In this document: piece after piece, positions 9,337 to 18,062 of the stretch
Position numbering within the stretch: position 1 is the first letter of the stretch
How the letters are laid out: each line of letters starts with the position of its first letter
Translations under genes and position numbers: made by a program
The notes under the pieces: generated by a model
Database searches by the model: none
Seen by the model: only the letters and a program-made list of their open reading frames with translations
What the model was told of the DNA's origin: nothing
DNA from: Kordiimonas aestuarii
GTDB taxonomy: Bacteria > Pseudomonadota > Alphaproteobacteria > Sphingomonadales > Kordiimonadaceae
DNA: 61,044 nucleotides
Assembly: GCF_025574465.1 (NCBI RefSeq)
Contig: NZ_JAOBPP010000007.1
Location: 1 to 61,044 of the forward strand
Reading direction: 5' to 3'

Positions 9337-10509
9337 ATGCCTATCCTGTTCCTCGTCATTTTTGTGGTCATGGCCAGTTTTGCCCTGTTGCTTCCCTCCA
9401 TCATGTTTGTATTGCAGAACCTGGGTGCAAGCGAGGCGCTCGCCACGCCCATTTTGGCCAGTTACGGATTTGCACAGTTCCTCTCTGGCCCACTGTGGGG
9501 GCGGTTGTCCGACCATGTTGGCCGCAAACCGGTCCTCGTTGGCAGCCTGCTGCTTGCGTCATTGGCCTATGTATTTATTGCTTTTGGTGCTGACACTGTA
9601 TTGAAGATGCATCTTGGGTTGGTGTTTGCGGGCCTGTGTGCGGGAAATTCAGCGGTTTTGTATGCTGCGGTGACCGACCTGACCGGGCGTGAAGGCCGCG
9701 CAAAAGGCATGGGGCTTATTGGCGCTGGGATCGGGTTGGCCTTCACCATAGGCCCGGCAGTTGGTGCCATTTTGGGGGGCGGGTCGGCAGAAACCGCTGA
9801 TATTTCCGCACCAGCCAAGGTATCGATCGCGGCCTGTTTCCTGGGGGCGGTTGTGGTTATGCTGAGGTTCCGTGAGAGCCTGTCGTCCAGCCATATGCCC
9901 GAATTTGGCCGGATGGGCCGGATCGAAGCCATACGGCGCCTGGGGCGGCGGCCACTTATGCTGCAATTGAGCATTGTGATGTGTTTTTTCACGTTTGGCC
10001 TTGCCATGATGGAGTCGATCATGTCCTACCTCATGAATGACAAACATGGCTGGGGGCCAAGCGACCTGGGGGTGATGTTCGCTTATTTTGGCTTGATTCT
10101 GATTGTTGTGCAGAGCGGGCTTGTCGGCCGGCTCGCCACCCGCTTTGGTGAACGAAGCTTGGCGAAGGCAGGTATCGTATTCATGGCGATCGGCCTTGGG
10201 GCAATCGCATTTTCCTCCATGAGTGTCGGGGTGTTTGTTGGCCTGACCTTCGTCAGTGTCGGGACCGCTATCTTTAATACCTCTGTGCTTTCAATAGCAT
10301 CACACTCAAGTGACGCTGGTGAACGGGGCTTGGTGATGGGGGTATTTCAGTCGATGCAGGCGCTTGGGCGCTCCATTGGGCCAATCCTTACCGGCCTTTT
10401 GTATGGTGTCTTTCATGAGCTGCCATTTGTTGTCAGCATCGCTATCATGGTCATGCTGTTCATGTGGTCGTCTTTCCTGTTTCTGCAGATAAAGCGACAA
10501 GAGGCTTAA
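9337..10509 (+). CDS. Major facilitator superfamily drug-type exporter
   Basis: Inner-membrane protein of 390 residues with about 12 hydrophobic segments in two halves. The loop after helix 2 has the MFS motif GRLSDHVGRKP, and helix 5 has a glycine-rich GIGLAFTIGPAVGAILGG stretch resembling the antiporter motif C of DHA1 exporters (tetracycline/bicyclomycin type). ATG 9337 sits behind AGGGTGA; a GTG at 9331 is too close to the ribosome site. It lies 74 bp after prsT, possibly in the same transcript. Substrate cannot be read from the sequence. Confidence 0.85.
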   Translation: MPILFLVIFVVMASFALLLPSIMFVLQNLGASEALATPILASYGFAQFLSGPLWGRLSDHVGRKPVLVGSLLLASLAYVFIAFGADTVLKMHLGLVFAGLCAGNSAVLYAAVTDLTGREGRAKGMGLIGAGIGLAFTIGPAVGAILGGGSAETADISAPAKVSIAACFLGAVVVMLRFRESLSSSHMPEFGRMGRIEAIRRLGRRPLMLQLSIVMCFFTFGLAMMESIMSYLMNDKHGWGPSDLGVMFAYFGLILIVVQSGLVGRLATRFGERSLAKAGIVFMAIGLGAIAFSSMSVGVFVGLTFVSVGTAIFNTSVLSIASHSSDAGERGLVMGVFQSMQALGRSIGPILTGLLYGVFHELPFVVSIAIMVMLFMWSSFLFLQIKRQEA

Positions 10510-10524
10510 TAGTGCCTCAGCTTT

Positions 10525-10534
10525 TGTGATCACA
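10525..10534. promoter_or_regulatory. Palindromic operator candidate, copy 1
   Basis: Perfect 10-bp palindrome TGTGATCACA just after the MFS gene stop. An identical copy lies 111 bp further on (10636-10645), and both precede the exported amidohydrolase gene. Confidence 0.5.
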
Positions 10535-10635
10535 GTACCATGCTGGGTTCCCAAGCCTTGCTTTGCTGGAATATGGCACTGGTTCTCATTCTGGCGCTTG
10601 CAATTTTCTGTAATATCTGACAGCTTTTCTTTCAA

Positions 10636-10645
10636 TGTGATCACA
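10636..10645. promoter_or_regulatory. Palindromic operator candidate, copy 2
   Basis: Second TGTGATCACA, extended to a 14-bp perfect palindrome (AATGTGATCACATT, 10634-10647). It ends 15 bp before the start codon and next to the ribosome site GGGAG, so a protein bound here could block initiation. The binding protein is unknown; the GT-N4-AC geometry would suit a GntR/HutC-type factor, but the centre does not match that consensus. Confidence 0.5.
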
Positions 10646-10660
10646 TTTGGGAGCAAAATA

Positions 10661-12397
10661 ATGCATAAGTGGCTTTTGTCGGCAACGGCCATGGGCTGTC
10701 TGGCGTTGACGGGACCGTTGGCGCACGCAGCTGACGATGCGGACGTGGTGTTAACCGGTGGGCGAATTTATACCATCGATGCCAAGGGCCAGACTGCATC
10801 GGCTATGGCGATTGCCGACGGTAAAATCGTTTACGTTGGTGATGACGAAGGCGCGACTGCATTCACCGGGCAGAATACCAGGAAATATGACCTGGCTGGT
10901 CGACCGGTATTTCCCGGGTTTACTGATAGCCACGCCCATTTGCCAGACGGGGGTGGTACACTTCTAGGCCTTGGCCTTGGTGGCATGGAGACGCCTGAAA
11001 AAGTGCTCGCGGCGATTGGCGCTTATGCTCAAGCTCACCCAGAAATGCCTGTTATCGTGGGCTCGGGCTGGGAGTTGAGCCTGTTTCCTGAAGCGAACCC
11101 GAGCAAAGACTTGCTGGATGAAATTCTGCCGGACAGACCTGTCTTTTTGTCCGCCGCGGACGGGCATAACGGTTGGGTAAACAGTGCCATGTTGGCACTT
11201 GCAGGCATCACCGCTGAAACCGAGGACCCTCAAAACGGTCGTATCGAACGGGATGCACAGGGTGTGCCCACCGGTACCCTAAGGGAAGCCGCCATGGGGC
11301 TGGTGGTTCCCTATCTGCCTGAACCCGATCTTGACGATGTGAGTAAAAACCTCGACGCGGGAATGGGCTACCAGTTGTCCCACGGTATTACCGCCAGTAT
11401 CGATGCCGCCATCATGGACGATATGTTGGAGGAAGCCTATCTTAAGGCCGCCGAACGGGCAGACCTGCCGCAACGGGTACGGGTCTCGCTTCTTGCGGCA
11501 ACAGAAATGGTCACCTCCACAGTCACGGTTGACAATGTGGATGACACCGTCGCCAATGTTTCCGCGCGCCGCGAGGCTTACCGTAAGCGCAGCAAGGGGC
11601 GTGTGGACGCCGAAGCGGTTAAAATCTTTGTTGACGGCGTTGCTGAAAACCATACGGCGGCAATGCTCAAACCATATGTCGGTGCGCCTATGGGCCCCCA
11701 CCATCGCGGTGATACCAACCTGAGTGAAGCGGCGATGCAGGCGTATGTCACCAAGCTGGATCAGGCAGGCTTTCAGGTTCATATGCATGCCATTGGCGAC
11801 CGGGCGGTGCGGGTTGCACTGGACGCGGTTGAAAAATCTCAGCAAGCCAACGGCGAACTGGGCCACCGACACCACATCGCGCACCTGGAAATAGTGCAGC
11901 CGGAAGATATCAAGCGGTTTGCCAAACTTGGTGTAACGGCCAACATGCAAACGCTTTGGCACTTTCGTGATGCTTATATCACCGACCTGACAGAACCCTT
12001 CCTTGAGAAAGACGTGCAGCGCTGGCTGTATCCCGCCCAGAGTTTTGAGGATGCCGGTGTACGTGTGGTGTGGGGCAGTGACTGGCCTGTTTCGACGAGC
12101 GATCCGTTTGATTCGATTGAAGTGGCCGTTCTGCGCCGCGACCCACACGCTGATGAGGGGGAGACATGGAATAAGGCCGAAGTATTGAGTGTGGACGAAA
12201 TGATCCGCGCGCTAACGATCGACGGCGCCTATATCATGGGGCAGGACAAGACACGTGGCTCGCTTGAAGTGGGCAAGCTGGCTGACTTCATCATTCTCAA
12301 TGCTGACCCCTATAAGGTCGAGCCACAGGATATCAGCGAAATCTCTGTGCTGGAGACCTATATGGAAGGGAAGCTGGTCTACTCAAGGACTGAATGA
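10661..12397 (+). CDS. Exported YtcJ-like metal-dependent amidohydrolase
   Basis: Protein of 578 residues from ATG 10661 (ribosome site GGGAG). A signal peptide ends LAHA-ADDAD at about residue 23, so it acts in the periplasm or outside. The amidohydrolase_3 fold shows an N-terminal beta-sandwich strand (VVLTGGRIYTID), metal ligands FTDSHAH, the later HMHAIGDRA and HHIAHLE, and the final acidic ligand VWGSDWPV. The C-terminal GSLEVGKLADFIIL segment closes the composite site. Relatives hydrolyse diverse C-N bonds, and the substrate here is unknown. The longer open frame from 10526 lacks a ribosome site and a signal peptide. Confidence 0.88.
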   Translation: MHKWLLSATAMGCLALTGPLAHAADDADVVLTGGRIYTIDAKGQTASAMAIADGKIVYVGDDEGATAFTGQNTRKYDLAGRPVFPGFTDSHAHLPDGGGTLLGLGLGGMETPEKVLAAIGAYAQAHPEMPVIVGSGWELSLFPEANPSKDLLDEILPDRPVFLSAADGHNGWVNSAMLALAGITAETEDPQNGRIERDAQGVPTGTLREAAMGLVVPYLPEPDLDDVSKNLDAGMGYQLSHGITASIDAAIMDDMLEEAYLKAAERADLPQRVRVSLLAATEMVTSTVTVDNVDDTVANVSARREAYRKRSKGRVDAEAVKIFVDGVAENHTAAMLKPYVGAPMGPHHRGDTNLSEAAMQAYVTKLDQAGFQVHMHAIGDRAVRVALDAVEKSQQANGELGHRHHIAHLEIVQPEDIKRFAKLGVTANMQTLWHFRDAYITDLTEPFLEKDVQRWLYPAQSFEDAGVRVVWGSDWPVSTSDPFDSIEVAVLRRDPHADEGETWNKAEVLSVDEMIRALTIDGAYIMGQDKTRGSLEVGKLADFIILNADPYKVEPQDISEISVLETYMEGKLVYSRTE

Positions 12398-12438
12398 ACA
12401 TTGCGCAACATGGGCGTCTGTGGGCACCCATGCTGCCA

Positions 12439-12714
12439 TTAAATGTCATCTGGCCCTGCAGACGAGGCGTCCTCGGTGAAGGCGTTAAGGCCAATGATTG
12501 TGTAGGTGTCCTTGACACCCGGAGCAACCTGTACCGTTTTCGTAATGAAGCGCCCGATTTCCTGGTTGGGAGAAAGCTGGAACTGGGCCAGCAGATCATA
12601 GTTGCCCGAGGTGGAATACACGCTGCGGACTTCAGGCACATTGTCAGCAAGGTGGGCAGCAACATCATAGGTACGGCCCAATTCACATTTGATCATGACA
12701 AAGACGGTTTTCAT
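12439..12714 (-). CDS. Stand-alone Lrp/AsnC ligand-binding (RAM) domain protein
   Basis: Only 91 residues. It matches the C-terminal half of Lrp/AsnC regulators: MKTVFVMIKCELGR start, VPEVRSVYSTSGNYDLLAQ core, and a final strand around KDTYTIIGL. It has no helix-turn-helix, so it cannot bind DNA alone. Such RAM-only proteins form octamers that bind amino acids and may join full-length Lrp proteins or act on enzymes. ATG 12714 has a CGGGAAACG ribosome site. It is convergent with the amidohydrolase gene. Partner unknown. Confidence 0.85.
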   Translation of the reverse strand: MKTVFVMIKCELGRTYDVAAHLADNVPEVRSVYSTSGNYDLLAQFQLSPNQEIGRFITKTVQVAPGVKDTYTIIGLNAFTEDASSAGPDDI

Positions 12715-12932
12715 ACGGACGTTTCCCGGTTTTGGGTGTCAGATACCCCAAGAATGAATTTTAGTCGCTTGTATCCAATTGTGGCTGGCTTGTGAAGTGC
12801 AGATACGGCAAGGTGCCGAAAAGTCAGGACACTGAACCCGCTGTGGCGGCGCAACTTTCACAGGAAAAGCGTGGCTGGATCGGGCTGTCAGTTATGACAT
12901 AAAACCTTAAGACTCTGGGGAGGGGACTTCAT

Positions 12933-14525
12933 ATGTATGATGTGGTGATTGTTGGCGGTGGGCATAACGGGCTGACCTGCGCTTTTTATCTGGCAAAGGC
13001 AGGCCTGAAGACTTTGGTGCTGGAGCGCAGGTCCATTGTAGGAGGCGCGGCAGTCACCGAGGAATTCCACCCCGGGTTCCGCAACTCTACCGCGTCCTAT
13101 ACCGTCAGCCTGCTGAACTCGAAAATCATCAAGGATCTGGACCTGAAACGCCATGGCCTGACTGTCGCAGAGCGTGCGGCGTCCAACTTTTTCCCGCTTG
13201 ATGAAGAGCGTTACCTGATGTTCCCGGTGGACGGCGAAGCCAAACGCCGCGAATTTGCAAAATTCTCCAGCCGGGATGCCGATGCGCTCGAACGGTATGA
13301 GGCTGATATTGATGCGGTCGCCGATGAACTTCGGGCATTGCTTTTGAAATCACCACCTAATGTAAGCGGTGGCCTTCGGGACCTCATTCAGGCGGCGGGG
13401 CTCGGCCTCAATACCTTGCGAAAACCAATCGAAGCGCAGCGTCTGCTTCTTGATATGGCGACACAGTCTTGTGCGGATCTTCTTGATCGATACTTTGAAA
13501 GCGACGAAGTTAAGGCTGCATATGCCTTTGATGGCATTGTTGGGGCTTTCACCGGGCCTCGGTCACTTGGTACTGCCTATGTGCTGTTGCACCACTGTTT
13601 TGGTGAGGTTAATGGCAAGAAAGGCATGTGGGGACATGCGGTGGGGGGCATGGGGGCTATCACAGAAGCTATGCGCAAAGCAGCGGTTGAGGCCGGCGCA
13701 GAAGTGCGAACGGACAGCCCGGTTCGGGAGGTAGTGGCATCCGATAAAGGTGCTTCTGGCGTGGTGCTTGAAGACGGTACTGTTATTAACGCGCGGGCGA
13801 TTGCATCCAATGTCGCGCCAAAACTTTTATTTGGTCAACTGGTTGATCCAGCACTGGTGCCGGATGATTTCAGCCGCCGCATCAAGGGGCTCAAAAGCGG
13901 ATCTGGTACGTTTCGCATGAATGTGGCGCTAAGCGAGTTGCCTCAGTTCAGTTGTTTGCCGGCGGAAGGTCTCGCGCCGCACCATTCGTCAGGCATTGTG
14001 ATAGGGCCGTCGATTCAATATCTTGAAGATGCCTATCTCGATGCGAAACGGGACGGCTGGTCAAGAAAGCCGGTGGTTGAAATGCTCATCCCGAGCACGC
14101 TTGATGATACATTGGCGCCCGAAGGCCAACATGTCGCCAGCCTTTTCTGCCAGCATTTTGCGCCGCATCTGCCAGGAGGCAAAAGCTGGGATGATTGCAG
14201 GGAAGAAGCTGCGGATTGCATTATCGACACGGTCAACAGGTTTGCGCCAAATTTCAGAGACAGCATCATCGCGCGGCAAATCCATTCACCACTTGATCTT
14301 GAGCGGAAATTCGGTCTTGTGGACGGAGATATTTTCCATGGACAACTGACACCCAATCAGTTGTTCAGTGCCCGGCCGGTTTTGGGGCATGCGGACCACC
14401 GAATGCCCATCAAGGGACTTTATCTTTGCGGGTCTGGCGCCCATCCGGGCGGTGGTGTGACTGGTGTCCCGGGGCACAACGCAGCGGCGATTATCGTCAA
14501 AGACATGAAAAAGAGAGTATTTTAG
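12933..14525 (+). CDS. CrtI/PYROXD2-like FAD-dependent oxidoreductase
   Basis: Protein of 530 residues with an N-terminal dinucleotide-binding motif [10 protein letters not shown] (residues 4-13), followed by the [10 protein letters not shown] flavin segment typical of phytoene-desaturase-like proteins. The C-terminal [23 protein letters not shown] is the second flavin-contact block. It resembles the family annotated as NAD(P)/FAD-dependent oxidoreductase or PYROXD2 rather than a true carotenoid desaturase: no other carotenoid gene is nearby, although ispA and dxs lie 27 kb away. ATG 12933 follows GGGGAGGGGAC. Substrate unknown. Confidence 0.85.
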   Translation: MYDVVIVGGGHNGLTCAFYLAKAGLKTLVLERRSIVGGAAVTEEFHPGFRNSTASYTVSLLNSKIIKDLDLKRHGLTVAERAASNFFPLDEERYLMFPVDGEAKRREFAKFSSRDADALERYEADIDAVADELRALLLKSPPNVSGGLRDLIQAAGLGLNTLRKPIEAQRLLLDMATQSCADLLDRYFESDEVKAAYAFDGIVGAFTGPRSLGTAYVLLHHCFGEVNGKKGMWGHAVGGMGAITEAMRKAAVEAGAEVRTDSPVREVVASDKGASGVVLEDGTVINARAIASNVAPKLLFGQLVDPALVPDDFSRRIKGLKSGSGTFRMNVALSELPQFSCLPAEGLAPHHSSGIVIGPSIQYLEDAYLDAKRDGWSRKPVVEMLIPSTLDDTLAPEGQHVASLFCQHFAPHLPGGKSWDDCREEAADCIIDTVNRFAPNFRDSIIARQIHSPLDLERKFGLVDGDIFHGQLTPNQLFSARPVLGHADHRMPIKGLYLCGSGAHPGGGVTGVPGHNAAAIIVKDMKKRVF

Positions 14526-14699
14526 TCTTGGAATTGCCAACCGTGTTAAAAGTCGTTTAACTAAATGGCAGTAGCGTCATCTACAAGATCGCTGGCTATG
14601 TAGTCAGAGTTGTTGTTCATTTACCAATGACAGCCGCAATTCTTGTTATGGCTGTAGTTAGCCCAAATCGCATCCTTTATCCGGGACAGGGGAAACCGT

Positions 14700-15002
14700 A
14701 TGGAATATCGCATCGACGTCAATGAGGACAACACGGCCAGGGTTGTGTTCAACGGCGACATAACCTTTTCTGAAAATGTGGCCTTCAGGCAGTTGCTTAA
14801 GGATCTTTCTGTTAAAGACCTGCAATCTTGTGTCTTTGACCTGTCCAATGTCGATATGGTCGACTCGGCGGGCCTGGGTATGTTCCTTATCGCCAAGGAA
14901 CAGGCTGACACCGGCGGTTGGAAGCTTAGCGTTACGGGCGCGCAGGGCCACGTAGCCAGCATGCTCAAGCTCACAAAATTGTCTGATCTGCTGCAAGGAT
15001 AG
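14700..15002 (+). CDS. STAS-domain anti-sigma factor antagonist (HsbA-like)
   Basis: Single STAS domain of 100 residues. The phospho-acceptor serine is in VDSAGLGM (about residues 58-65), the usual site that a partner kinase phosphorylates and a PP2C phosphatase restores. In partner-switching systems the unphosphorylated form sequesters an anti-sigma factor or switches another effector. It lies 25 bp upstream of a receiver-PP2C-HATPase gene, which supplies both phosphatase and probable kinase activities, so they form a unit like Pseudomonas HsbA/HsbR. The sigma or effector target is not encoded beside it. Confidence 0.88.
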   Translation: MEYRIDVNEDNTARVVFNGDITFSENVAFRQLLKDLSVKDLQSCVFDLSNVDMVDSAGLGMFLIAKEQADTGGWKLSVTGAQGHVASMLKLTKLSDLLQG

Positions 15003-15027
15003 GGCGGTGTTCGCACGGGGGTAAGGT

Positions 15028-16719
15028 ATGGCTGAAACAGGTTCCGGTTCCGGCTTTATTCCCGGTCGTGTCGCGGAAGTCGCTGAGGAAGTCCGCGCTG
15101 CCAATATTTTGGTGGTGGACGATATGCCGCTTATGCGCACCATGATCGGCTCGTGCCTTACCAAAGGTGGTTTTTCCAACATCAGCTACGCTGCCGACGG
15201 TGCGGAAGCGCTCGCTATTATCGATCAAAGTATGCCCGACCTTGTTGTTCTGGACCTGAACATGCCCAAGGTTTCCGGGTATGAGGTCTGTCGTACGTTG
15301 CGGAGCAAACCAGAGACCGTCGATTTACCTATTCTGGTACAGTCGGCATCCGAGACGGCGCAAGAGCGTGTACAGGTGTTTGCGTCGGGTGCGACGGATT
15401 TTGTCTCAAAGCCGATTAATCAGCCCGAGCTTTTGGCAAGGGTTTGCATGCACCTTGAAAACAAATTTCTGATACACAGCCTCAGCGACTTCCAGAGCCG
15501 CATCCAGGCGGAGCTGAAAATGGCTCGGGAAATGCAGCATTCGCTTTTGCCCGATCAAAAGGCAGTAATGTCGCTCGAAGAGTTTTGCGGCGGTACCATT
15601 GAGGCGTTTTACAAAGCATCGTTTGAGCTTGGCGGTGACCTTTGGGGATGTTGGCCCCTGGGTGATGACCGTGTCGGACTATTTGTGCTCGATATAGCCG
15701 GACACGGCGTGGGGGCCGCCCTCAATACCTTTCGGGTTCACGCAACTATGGCCAGGTTTGAGATATTCCGCGACGATCCGGCCGACTTTCTGACGCTTTT
15801 GAACACCGCACTGCAGCCAGCTTTCCCGCTGGGGCAGTTTGCTACGATGTTTTATGCCGTCCTCAATTTCAAAAGCGGGGAACTGATTTATGCGGGGGCA
15901 GGGGCGCCGCGTCCGATTATTTTGTCGACGGATGGCGATGTCCGTCTTCTCGATAGTGTTGGTACACCGCTCGGTATCATCAAATCTGCGGAATATGAAA
16001 ACAAATATGACCGTCTGGATGAGGGGGAAAGCCTCTTTTGTTACTCCGACGTGCTGACGGAAGCGCCAGAGCCTGATGGCAAGTTTCTTGGTGAAGAGGG
16101 CTTTGTGAGATTTGTATCGGAATGTGAGCTTGAGGGAGCCCGGGTTACCCTTGTCGAACGGTTGCTGGACCAGTTTTATATGCGTGTGCCGGGTGCGTTA
16201 CCCGACGACCTGACCGCAGTGGCGATACACAGGGCACCGGACTTTGCGGCCTTGAGCCCGGATGCGCGAGAAGGACGCTTTATTTTTCAGTCGCGGCGTG
16301 AGGCCAAGAAAGTTGCGTCTCGCCTTGCCGCAGCCAGTACCGAGCCGATTGGCGTCGCTGTTGGTCTTATGGAGTTGTTTGTCAACGCAATCGAACATGG
16401 CTGTCTTGGTATTGGCCATGACGAAAAGGGAAAGTTGCTTGAGACCGGCGGAATGAATGCCGAGATTCTTCGCCGCCGCGCGCTGCCGGAATATGCCGAC
16501 AATTATGTATGTGTTGACTTCAAACGAGATGATGCCGCCCTGCGGATCGCGGTGAAGGATCCTGGGAGAGGCTTCAAGTATCAGGCCTTTGTTGACGACG
16601 ATGCCGGCCACGACAAGAAACATGGCCGTGGTATTACCATGGCCAAGGGATGTTTCGATGAGATGACTTACCACGGGTGCGGTAACGAAGTGCACGTCGT
16701 GCATAAGATAAACGGCTAA
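15028..16719 (+). CDS. Response regulator with PP2C phosphatase and HATPase (HsbR-like)
   Basis: Cytoplasmic protein of 563 residues with three parts. Residues 25-145 are a receiver: DD at 31-32, phospho-acceptor Asp76 in VVLDLNMP, Lys128 in VSKPI. Residues about 165-415 are a SpoIIE/PP2C phosphatase, with metal Asp in GGDLWG and VLDIAGHGVGAA. Residues about 425-563 are an RsbW-like HATPase, with MELFVNAIEHG, VKDPGRGF and a HGRGITMAK lid. The likely role is that an unknown histidine kinase input sets the balance between dephosphorylating and phosphorylating the adjacent STAS protein. It ends 6 bp from the convergent cqsA-like gene. Domain order is seen; the switch logic is inferred from HsbR/RsbU/RsbW. 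Confidence 0.9.
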   Translation: MAETGSGSGFIPGRVAEVAEEVRAANILVVDDMPLMRTMIGSCLTKGGFSNISYAADGAEALAIIDQSMPDLVVLDLNMPKVSGYEVCRTLRSKPETVDLPILVQSASETAQERVQVFASGATDFVSKPINQPELLARVCMHLENKFLIHSLSDFQSRIQAELKMAREMQHSLLPDQKAVMSLEEFCGGTIEAFYKASFELGGDLWGCWPLGDDRVGLFVLDIAGHGVGAALNTFRVHATMARFEIFRDDPADFLTLLNTALQPAFPLGQFATMFYAVLNFKSGELIYAGAGAPRPIILSTDGDVRLLDSVGTPLGIIKSAEYENKYDRLDEGESLFCYSDVLTEAPEPDGKFLGEEGFVRFVSECELEGARVTLVERLLDQFYMRVPGALPDDLTAVAIHRAPDFAALSPDAREGRFIFQSRREAKKVASRLAAASTEPIGVAVGLMELFVNAIEHGCLGIGHDEKGKLLETGGMNAEILRRRALPEYADNYVCVDFKRDDAALRIAVKDPGRGFKYQAFVDDDAGHDKKHGRGITMAKGCFDEMTYHGCGNEVHVVHKING

Positions 16720-16725
16720 TAAAGC

Positions 16726-17952
16726 TTACGGCAGTAATGACGGCCATCCGCGCATATCAAGATCCCGGACGGCACTTTCACATACATCCAGCGCATACTG
16801 TAGCTCAGAGGACTGTAAGGACGCGTTGACCGTTAGCCTGAGCAGCATCTTGTTGTCTGGCGTCGCGGGAGGGCAAAAAACCGAACCCATCAGGCCGTGC
16901 TGATCCAGATAGCGCCTGAAAGCAACTGTATTCTCCAGCCCCCCAGTGATAATCGAAATTATCTGGCTGTCAGCCGCCCTGACATCATATCCCAATGCCA
17001 GCAATCCCGTACGAAGGTACCGGTGGTTGGCATGCAGTTTGGCTTGCCGCCAAGGCTCTGCAGCGATAATATCCAGGGCAGCGTTGAAGCCGGCTATCTC
17101 ATACCCCAGCACCGATGTACTGAAAATCATCGGTCGGGCTTCATAACGCAAATATTCCATGTTACGAGCCGATCCGACAATAACGCCGCCCCGTGCTGCG
17201 ATGGCTTTTGACAGGCCCATGGTGCGGAAATGCACGCGGTCGGTCAATCCCAGCGCGGCCGTGATACCGGCACCAGCAAGCCCGTGGCAACCAAATGAAT
17301 GGGTTTCGTCAACAATGATCGCGCAGCCGCCTTCCTCTGCAACATCAACAAAGTCACCAAGAGGGCAAAGGTTGCCATTGGTACTATATAATGAGTCGAC
17401 AATAACGAGCCCCGGGCCATAGCGCCTGATCTTTCGTTTCAGATCTTCGGCATTATTGTGCCTGAATGGGCGGGCTTTTGCTCGTGCACAGAGGATACCT
17501 TCCCACAGCGAGGCGTGGGCCATGATATCAATGTAAACTGGTGTCGCGGGCCTCGCGAAGGTTTGTACCACACCAGTATTGGCATTGTAGCCGGACATCA
17601 TGAGGACAGCGTCTTCCGCCCCGGTAAGGTCTGCGATACGGTATTCAAATTGCCGGTGCATATCCTGCTTTGAATGAGCAAAAACACGGGAGATGGCGTC
17701 GCCATGCCCTTGTTTTAACAACACATCTGCCTTAGCGCGCGCGATGCGCGTGTCCGCTGCAATTGACAGATAATCATTGGATTGCATGAGCACCGCATTC
17801 CGTGGTGCAGGCAAATTGGAGAGTACGGCCCGTCCCCGGTGCGTTTCCCCGCAGGGTTCCATCATGCCGTCCACCATTTCGTCTATGAAGGGTGGACTCT
17901 CGTGTTTACATTCATAGGTAATATAACTACTATTTTTAAATGAGCTTAGCAT
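16726..17952 (-). CDS. cqsA: CqsA/LqsA-like alpha-hydroxyketone autoinducer synthase
   Basis: PLP-dependent alpha-oxoamine synthase of 408 residues. The PLP lysine is Lys249 in MGLSKAIAARGG, and DETHS (215-219) holds the cofactor Asp and His. Within this family several stretches are much closer to Vibrio CqsA, as remembered, than to BioF or KBL: QSNDYLSIA, VYIDIMAHASLWEG, RPFRHNN, YGPGLVIVDSLYST and GSVFCPPATPDNK. CqsA/LqsA condense an acyl-CoA with SAM or an aminobutyrate-type donor to make CAI-1/LAI-1-type signals. ATG 17952 follows AAGGAACG. It is divergent, with a 110-bp spacer, from a CqsS-like kinase gene, the strongest contextual support. The N-terminal 40 residues are less conserved. 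Confidence 0.88.
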   Translation of the reverse strand: MLSSFKNSSYITYECKHESPPFIDEMVDGMMEPCGETHRGRAVLSNLPAPRNAVLMQSNDYLSIAADTRIARAKADVLLKQGHGDAISRVFAHSKQDMHRQFEYRIADLTGAEDAVLMMSGYNANTGVVQTFARPATPVYIDIMAHASLWEGILCARAKARPFRHNNAEDLKRKIRRYGPGLVIVDSLYSTNGNLCPLGDFVDVAEEGGCAIIVDETHSFGCHGLAGAGITAALGLTDRVHFRTMGLSKAIAARGGVIVGSARNMEYLRYEARPMIFSTSVLGYEIAGFNAALDIIAAEPWRQAKLHANHRYLRTGLLALGYDVRAADSQIISIITGGLENTVAFRRYLDQHGLMGSVFCPPATPDNKMLLRLTVNASLQSSELQYALDVCESAVRDLDMRGWPSLLP

Positions 17953-18028
17953 CGTGCGTTCCTTAGCTGAAGAGTCGCGTATAAGGCGGTAATCAGGAAA
18001 CTATCGCAGAGTAATTTCGCTCAGTATT

Positions 18029-18052
18029 CTACTAAATAACAACTTTTAGTGG
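18029..18052. promoter_or_regulatory. Inverted repeat in the cqsA/cqsS spacer
   Basis: Arms CTACTAAA (18029-18036) and TTTAGTGG (18045-18052) pair with one mismatch over 8 bp. They lie 10-34 bp upstream of the kinase start codon, inside the divergent promoter region. A possible operator or leader hairpin; the factor is unknown. No -24/-12 promoter was seen in this spacer. Confidence 0.3.
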
Positions 18053-18062
18053 ATTTTGTAAA

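Noticed and set aside
12409..12432. CATGGG/CCCATG inverted repeat as terminator of the amidohydrolase gene
   Set aside because: No T run and a 12-nt loop; too weak to call.
16726..17952. Calling the PLP synthase BioF or KBL
   Set aside because: Motifs match CqsA better, no biotin or threonine genes are nearby, and a CqsS-like kinase is divergent from it.
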